A stretch of 64,000 bases of DNA from assembly GCA_003254905.1 (NCBI GenBank), contig QANU01083749.1, positions 163,797 through 227,796 on the forward strand, in the 5' to 3' direction. Below, one piece after another: positions 57,988-64,000 of the stretch. The position numbers were made by a program, and so were the translations under genes. Positions within the stretch are counted from its first letter, which is position 1. Each line of letters starts with the position of its first letter. The stretch comes from Nissolia schottii (Eukaryota; Streptophyta; Magnoliopsida; Fabales; Fabaceae). The notes beneath the pieces were generated by a model, which searched no databases, was not told the DNA's origin, and saw only the letters and a program-made list of their open reading frames with translations.

Positions 57988-60900
57988 TGTAAACCCCTAG
58001 CTAATTGCCTATGCTTGAGTCATATGCAATGCTCACTAGGTTGTTTATCACTTGCTGGGAATACTTATAGTCCTTCATTACTTTTGAAAATACTAGGTTA
58101 AGGAAAATATGGACCATTTTAAAACTTTTCTGCTTGTTACTTATTCATGTATGAGCCGCGTGTGGACAAAACATATGATACAAACGATAGAGCCTGGGGC
58201 TTACGACGATTAATCATGCCTAATATAATCATTTATGTAAGCAAGTACATGGTCCATCACAAAAAATTACAACAAAGCATAGAGTATAATAATAATTTAC
58301 ATATACATGTCATAGTCATTGAAATACATAACAAAAAGTCTCTCTAGCAGAAAACTACACTGGCTTGTCTTCGTGGCCTTAGAGCCCTGTTCTTCAGCTC
58401 CCGATAGCCCATACTCTGTCCTTTACTGCTCCTCGTGCGGCTCCTCGTAGCCCTCGTCTACTTCTGGAAGCATAAGCGAGTGAGGGTGAGAATGGTCATC
58501 CTCAGTGGGGTACCTTAGCGTGGGGTTACTCTTTAACTCACTTATGAACCAAGCTGTTCAGGAGGTCTCTACATGTACATGTATGCTAACTTCCTACTTA
58601 TTATTATCTGTTGCCTAAATCCTGAGCAGCTTTATCTACTTTACTAGGTGACAGGGGATCTAGTCTTTCTTACCTAGGTTCTCGTGCTTATGAACTTCCT
58701 TCGCGTATATGCATAGGCCGTCTCAAGTGTTCTCTTGACGACTACATAGACTTACATGCATTATCATATACTCATGTGTCACTTATTCATTCATCACATA
58801 CTCATTCGGTATGTATCTCATGCATGGGGGAACTGGGGTTCTCTTATGCTTCCAGTTAACTAATGGATCGGGGTAGCGTCCTGGTTGCTATTTATTGTCT
58901 TTCCTTTCTTCTTTAGTCCTTCCACCCATGTAACCTTGTTCGTCCGGTTACAACCTGCTTCTGTTCCCATATTAATGGCGACCAGGCAATGCTCTAACCT
59001 GAGTGGTTGCGATCTATCGATGGGTAGCTAGGGTCCATCTATCGACCATCAATAAAGATAGCTATCCACCTAGTGGGATGGTGACGGGCTGGCACTTGTG
59101 ACGCAACCAGATGTGGACTCATATATCATCATCGTTACATCATCATCATTCTTAGGTGTGACGTCACCGTTACCATTTATCATTTCTTTCTTTCATTCGT
59201 TCTTTTCATTTCTTATCATTGACCAATCCACCTTGCGGGATTTGTGAGGGGCTTGTCTGTAGACGTGCCAAGAGAGGGACTTCCTATTACATAACTATGT
59301 ACCTGTCTTAAGGTATACCGGACCCTTGGTGGCCGGAACCTTCTTAGAGCATTACTTGTTCCCTAGAGTTCAATTATGATATTTAAACATTAGGTGATGG
59401 CCTTCTAGTTATCTCAGGGTGTCCTAACACTTAAATGACAACCATGCCCTCATGATGCATGTTATCATATGTACAATAAATCAACAGTTACTTTCATATA
59501 CTTTTCTAAGTCTATGCGCTAGTTGGAATATGTAGGAAAGCTAAACTCTTGAGTTCTTAAACGGTTATTCGAATGTCAAAGCTTTGCCATTCGAATAACG
59601 TGGAAATTGGCCCTTCAATCGGTAAAATCATGTAAATTCAGGTTAGGCCACTCAGTGGCTGGGCAAGGTCGCACAACTGTTTAACTTAGGATCAGGCCTC
59701 TCAGTAGATGGTCTAGGCCCCTTAGCGGTGGAACTCAGGGTCAGGCTGTTCAGCGGCTAGGCGTAGCGCTCAGCGAGCTGCGTCCTTGATTCCTTCCAGC
59801 GTTAGTTTCGTAAACTTTTCAAAATTTCCTTCCCACACAGTTCCAATCAGCATAATTATGTTTTTCTAACATTACCCAAAACTATTTTCACACCTTGATC
59901 TTTGTATTTTTCGCATCAAACCTACTAAATCAGTTTCTCAGATATAAACTTATAAAATAACATAAATATCCACATAGACAGTGGGCATAGGGTTACCCAC
60001 TTCCTCAGCGCTTTCTGATTGGTTGAAAGTGATGAGGAGAATATCGTCTTCACAATGGTGTGCTCCTCCTATTTTTCCTAGGTCCGGCAGCACAACCACA
60101 ATGTGCTCGAACAGAACTGGCAGAGTAACTTTTCTTAATTTTTGTTTTTGCACTTCTGAAGCATTTGGGGGTATTTATAGGCAAGGCTCGACCCCCTGTT
60201 TCCGTTTTTATTTTCCTTTTTTTTTCTTTTTTTTGTAAATTTAACATTATATTATTATTTTAAGAAAATATCTAAGTTATGGATAGGCATAAGGGCCTTC
60301 TGACTGGTTTCGATCACGCTTGGTCGCGTTTGGTCATTTTTCGCGCGTGTACGGATATCCTAAAAATATTCTGAACACATATCCGTGATCTACTAATTTT
60401 CCTGATCATAGTGGTATGTCAGGTTAAGGTATTCGTGAATTTATTGCCCGAAGGGTAATTTTCACAGATACCATACGTAGGTGTACACCGAAATTTCAGT
60501 TTTCGGCGGCCGTGTCCGTAAGACGTGCCTAGAGAAACAAGGAGACATCCTACTCATATAATTATACCATTTAACTAAGGTCTTCCAGACCAACTGGGGT
60601 CAAAACCTTCCTAACTCGTCTTCGTTCCCTACGGTTCAATTATGATCTTGTTGGACTTTACGTGATGACTTCTAGTTATCTATGGTCGTACTAGGTTATA
60701 CAACGACCGGTTCCTCATGACGCATGCTTTCCTATACAATGGTGTGCATATCCGTACTTGTTGGATCCCATAGAATAATTAAAAACTCAGATTCTTCAGG
60801 AAGCATTGGAATGATTAGGTTTTGGGCATCCGAATGAATTCCTGAGACTTCTTTCATTCGATTCAAATCTTTATTCAATCGATTGAAATCCTTCCCAGAC

Positions 60901-61909
60901 TTTCATTAGATTGAAATCCTCATTCAATCGATTGAAATCCAAAAATCTTTCAATTGATTGCCATGGGAATTCAATCGATTGAATTAGTTCAAAATTGTCT
61001 CCCGAGAACATTTTCTCCCAGGGACTTTCACCGTAACTTTTTCTCATTTTCCAGTGATCCAACCGATACAGTTATGGTTTCCAAACATCAAAATCATTAA
61101 GAATCACTCTCTACAACTTACTCCCTATCGTTTCTACCAAGTATTTTTCTAATTACATACACATAGATACATATACACAGTCATATAAATAACCACATAG
61201 ACAGTGGGCTTAGAGTTACCCACATCAAACTAAGATTCGGACTCGGAGGCTTTATTGCTGGCGATTTCCGGATCGTGCTGGCATGCTCCAGAGATTTTTC
61301 TGGCTTTAACCATGTAACCGCAATGTGCACAAACGCGACTGGTGTTTGTGAAAATGACTGAAAGTAACGTAAAGTTTTCTGACTAAAGGTGGCTATTTAT
61401 AGCCCCTTCCCCTATTTTCCTTCTTTTTTTTTCTTTTATTTTACTTTTACCATTATTATTATTATTGTTATTATTATTAATATTATTATTATATGAAAAT
61501 ATCTCCTGATGGAGATAGAAACCAATTTCTCCGGGCCGATTTCACTCCCGTTTGATCGCGTTTTGTCCGAAATCTCTAGTACCCGGTTGTCCTAAAAATA
61601 TTTCAGACATATCGTTGCAATCTACTAATTTTTCTTGTTAATTCTGGGGATTTACTTAGAGTATTTTCAGCCTTCCTATTTTTCCAAGAAATTTCACCAG
61701 CGTTTCCAGCATCCAGAAAAATTCTCGTTTGAACCAAAACTCGATAGGAAGCTTTGGCGAAAGTACGGGAGGTAGCGAAACCTAACCCTAACTGCCAATC
61801 TTAGGAGTTAGGAGAGAATCCCACTTTCTCGCTTTCTCGACCGGTCTTTAACTGGTATTAATCGTCTATCTTACGAGTTTTCCATACGAGAAAAAACTGG
61901 GATGTTACA
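57988..61909 (-). mobile_element. 3.9-kb 5' LTR of the Ty3/gypsy element, with internal duplication
   Basis: On the minus strand it begins TGTAACATCCCAG (61909) and ends CTAGGGGTTTACA (57988). Inside, two blocks are repeated at a spacing of about 1.2-1.3 kb: the gacgtgcc...cctcatgatgcatg stretch (about 59263-59465 and 60520-60730) and the cacatagacagtgggc...gttacccac stretch (about 59971-60000 and 61194-61223). Both are followed by similar T-rich and ATT-rich sequence. The LTR also shares its gctacgaggagcc region with 310-410 of this window. Confidence 0.85.
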
Positions 61910-62342
61910 TTACATCGTTAAAATTAAGTAGATGTCCTTAACATAGGGTATCATAGCCTTAGAATCCTACGGGAAAAGAGACCTTGAGGTCCTTTCCCAT
62001 AAAGGTGGAGACCCGCTCCTCCATATCTCACCGTACTTTTTAATTCCAAACCATTTCTTTCTAATTATAAACAATATGTTTTTTTATATATTAAACAATA
62101 TCTTCCTTATTCAAAACGAGATCTTTTCTGCATGATTTCCTCTATCATCATAAAAGTTGATGATACGTCCTTCTTCTCCTTGTTGAAAGTTGTGCAACCC
62201 CTCTCCACAGTCCCCCGCATCACATTTGCTTTGTCTTCAAGCGAAAGACTCCTCCAAGCCTTGGCCTCATCACCCAAATCACCTTCCAATCCTTCCAAAT
62301 TTGGATCCCCCAATCCCTCATGCAATCAAGACTCCATCAATG

Positions 62343-62387
<45 letters not shown>

Positions 62388-63859
62388 TCTTAGGCAGGTC
62401 ATAGACTTGATATTTCCCCTATATATGCTACTGCACCTCTCACACACAACATACAAAGAAAGATTCACTCCTAACAAAAGACACAAAAACTCTCTTTTCT
62501 CTCACTCTAAGTTGTGGTCAACACATGCATACAACTCATAAAAACCCTCTCCAAGTCAAGGTTCTCTTAAGAAAAGCATTGATAAGCATTATATTAGGGT
62601 TAGAATGTACATTGGGATCTGAACAATTTACCTTTTATACTTAGGTTCTTTGTGAGTCACATAGGTATTTGGGCCTTAACCTATATCCGTTAATGGAAGG
62701 CTCTTTCCGACCGCACAAGGATATTCTCTTATAAAAGCTTCTCTGATTAGTGCTAGCGGTCATAGTTTGCGCATCCCCTCACTATTGGTTCTCATTCCAT
62801 GTCAGGGGAATCCCTTGGACAAGCCCTCGTAGCGGGAGTGAGGTGCCCTCGTGCGGCGAGCCCCGTGGGGGCTCATTCTAGTAGTGTCAACTCGAGGTTT
62901 CAACCGTTGCCATAAATATAGACAAGAGAGATCAATAAGACTTTGTGCGGTTAAATTATTAAAAAAAAAATTGTATAATACATTTCTTATTGATCTAACT
63001 ATTAAATTATAATTTTTTTTATCATATTGATCAATTTTGCCAATTTAAAAAATTTTAAAAAGTGGACGTCAATAAGATGTGATCAAATAGTTGTTATCAT
63101 TTGAAAAGAATATATAACATTAATTTTGAGGTACACAGAGAAAGTGTATTAAAAGATTTTGAATTAATATGAAATTTTATAGTTATTTATAACATACGAA
63201 TAATGTTTCAATCTGATGAAGGGTTTATCAAAATTTTACTCAATATTGAAACACTATTTAATGGTATAAAATTTGTGTTAAATTTACAGAGGGTTAAGCT
63301 GATCACTTCTTAGCACACATGATTTCCACCAAATTCGGATTTTTTGAAAAAACAAAAGAAATTCTAACTTGTGTAACTGTTCTATTACTTACTGAATACA
63401 AAAGGAAAGAAATAATTATGGAAAAGAAAAGAAAAAGCAGTCTTGGAAGCCTGGCCATGACACCCATGCACGTCCGGTGTTACCATCCCACACGCGAAGA
63501 TAAGCAAAGGCTGCACAGTTCTTGTGCTTTCCCATCGAGATAACCTTTTCATGTTTCACACAACCGCTATTTTACCATTATCTTAATATATACCACCTAA
63601 CAAACTCACCAACCAAGTATTTTATGTCCGCTTCCATAAAATAAAATAACGCATAGGAGCCACGCCAACATCACTCCCTTTGCACGTGCTCCTCACGCAC
63701 TCCGGCCCCTCACCAACCTTAACGTCTCCTTCTCTCTCAAAGAACAAAAAAGCCACCACATTCACCTCGCACACCCACTCACAAGACCAACGTGCACTAG
63801 ATTCCATATAAGGGATCAGCACCCACACCACCTTTCATCTGTTACCGTAGCAACCCAAC
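61910..63859. other. Spacer and probable promoter region of the LBD gene
   Basis: Holds a compound (CT)n(AT)n microsatellite at 62342-62386, a G+C-richer block 62700-62900 with a perfect 7-bp hairpin (gagccccgtgggggctc, 62858-62874), and A+T-rich sequence. A TATA-like ccatataagg lies at 63804-63813, about 50 bases before the LBD start. No other gene is supported. Confidence 0.5.
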
Positions 63860-64000
63860 ATGGCCGAGCCACAAGGTGTTGATCACGGCTCCTCTGGAAC
63901 AAACAGGCGCAGAGGCAACGCCTCAAAGCGCGCCATGGCAGCAGCGACGCCAGAAGGAGCAGCAGCACCATCGGCGCCAACACCGTGCGGCGCTTGCAAG
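63860..64000 (+). CDS. LOB-domain (LBD/AS2) transcription factor, N-terminal 47 codons
   Basis: Plant-specific DNA-binding regulator of organ boundaries, lateral roots and related programmes. The frame starts MAEPQGVDHGSSGTNRRRGN, followed by an Ala/Pro-rich linker, and reaches PCGACK at the window end. PCGACK is the first part of the LOB zinc-finger-like C block (CX2CX6CX3C), which normally continues with LRRKC. The ~41-residue stretch before the block is longer than in many members and contains a basic run. Only two of the four Cys are inside the window, so class and subgroup cannot be set. Confidence 0.8.
   Translation, partial: MAEPQGVDHGSSGTNRRRGNASKRAMAAATPEGAAAPSAPTPCGACK

Overview
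This is plant nuclear DNA, and certainly eukaryotic. Genes are split by short GT-AG introns, the spacers are very A+T-rich, and the repeats are plant transposon types: Ty3/gypsy LTR elements, a TRIM, CACTA-type and Mutator-like elements, a Helitron relic and SINEs. The genes read as dicot genes. A legume is my guess from the general look of the repeats, but nothing here proves it. Two single N bases (24399 and 54522) suggest a draft or joined assembly.

Layout. 1-1790: the 3' end of a long-LTR retroelement sits inside the gag region of a second, oppositely oriented gypsy-type element. 3830-18465 (+): one large intact gene of 24 exons encoding a plastid-type tandem D-alanine--D-alanine ligase of 960 aa; its introns host at least three inverted-repeat elements. 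18.7-22.6 kb: coding-like relics, including a dead Helitron Rep/helicase. 22982-23476 (-): a one-exon WI12/SAG20-type wound-induced protein. 23.6-36.4 kb: gene-poor, with a SINE, a CACTA-like element carrying a nested insertion, and a clean 1.69-kb CACTA-type element with TAA target duplications. 36412-37014 (-): an unrecognised 200-aa reading frame, possibly a terminal exon. 37.7-42.8 kb: a ~580-bp direct duplication, tandem repeats, a SINE with a ~17-bp target duplication, and CACTA-type termini. 46773-48004 (-): a three-exon short-chain dehydrogenase closely resembling Arabidopsis SDR2a. 50131-50523: a complete 393-bp TRIM. 51-54.5 kb: a CACTA-type end, a tRNA-like SINE head and LTR-like sequence. 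54523-61909 (-): a truncated, stop-ridden Ty3/gypsy element with a 3.9-kb LTR. 63860-64000 (+): the first 47 codons of a LOB-domain (LBD) transcription factor, cut by the window end.

The host genes are independent and form no pathway or cluster. Ddl acts in plastid D-Ala-D-Ala (peptidoglycan-type) metabolism, WI12 is a small NTF2-like stress/senescence protein, SDR2a is an NAD(H)-type oxidoreductase, and LBD is a transcription factor. I found no convincing undescribed system. The most interesting material is the double Ddl enzyme with one slightly divergent active site, and the well-bounded non-autonomous transposons, including a TRIM that shares a primer-binding-site type with a gypsy element in the same window.
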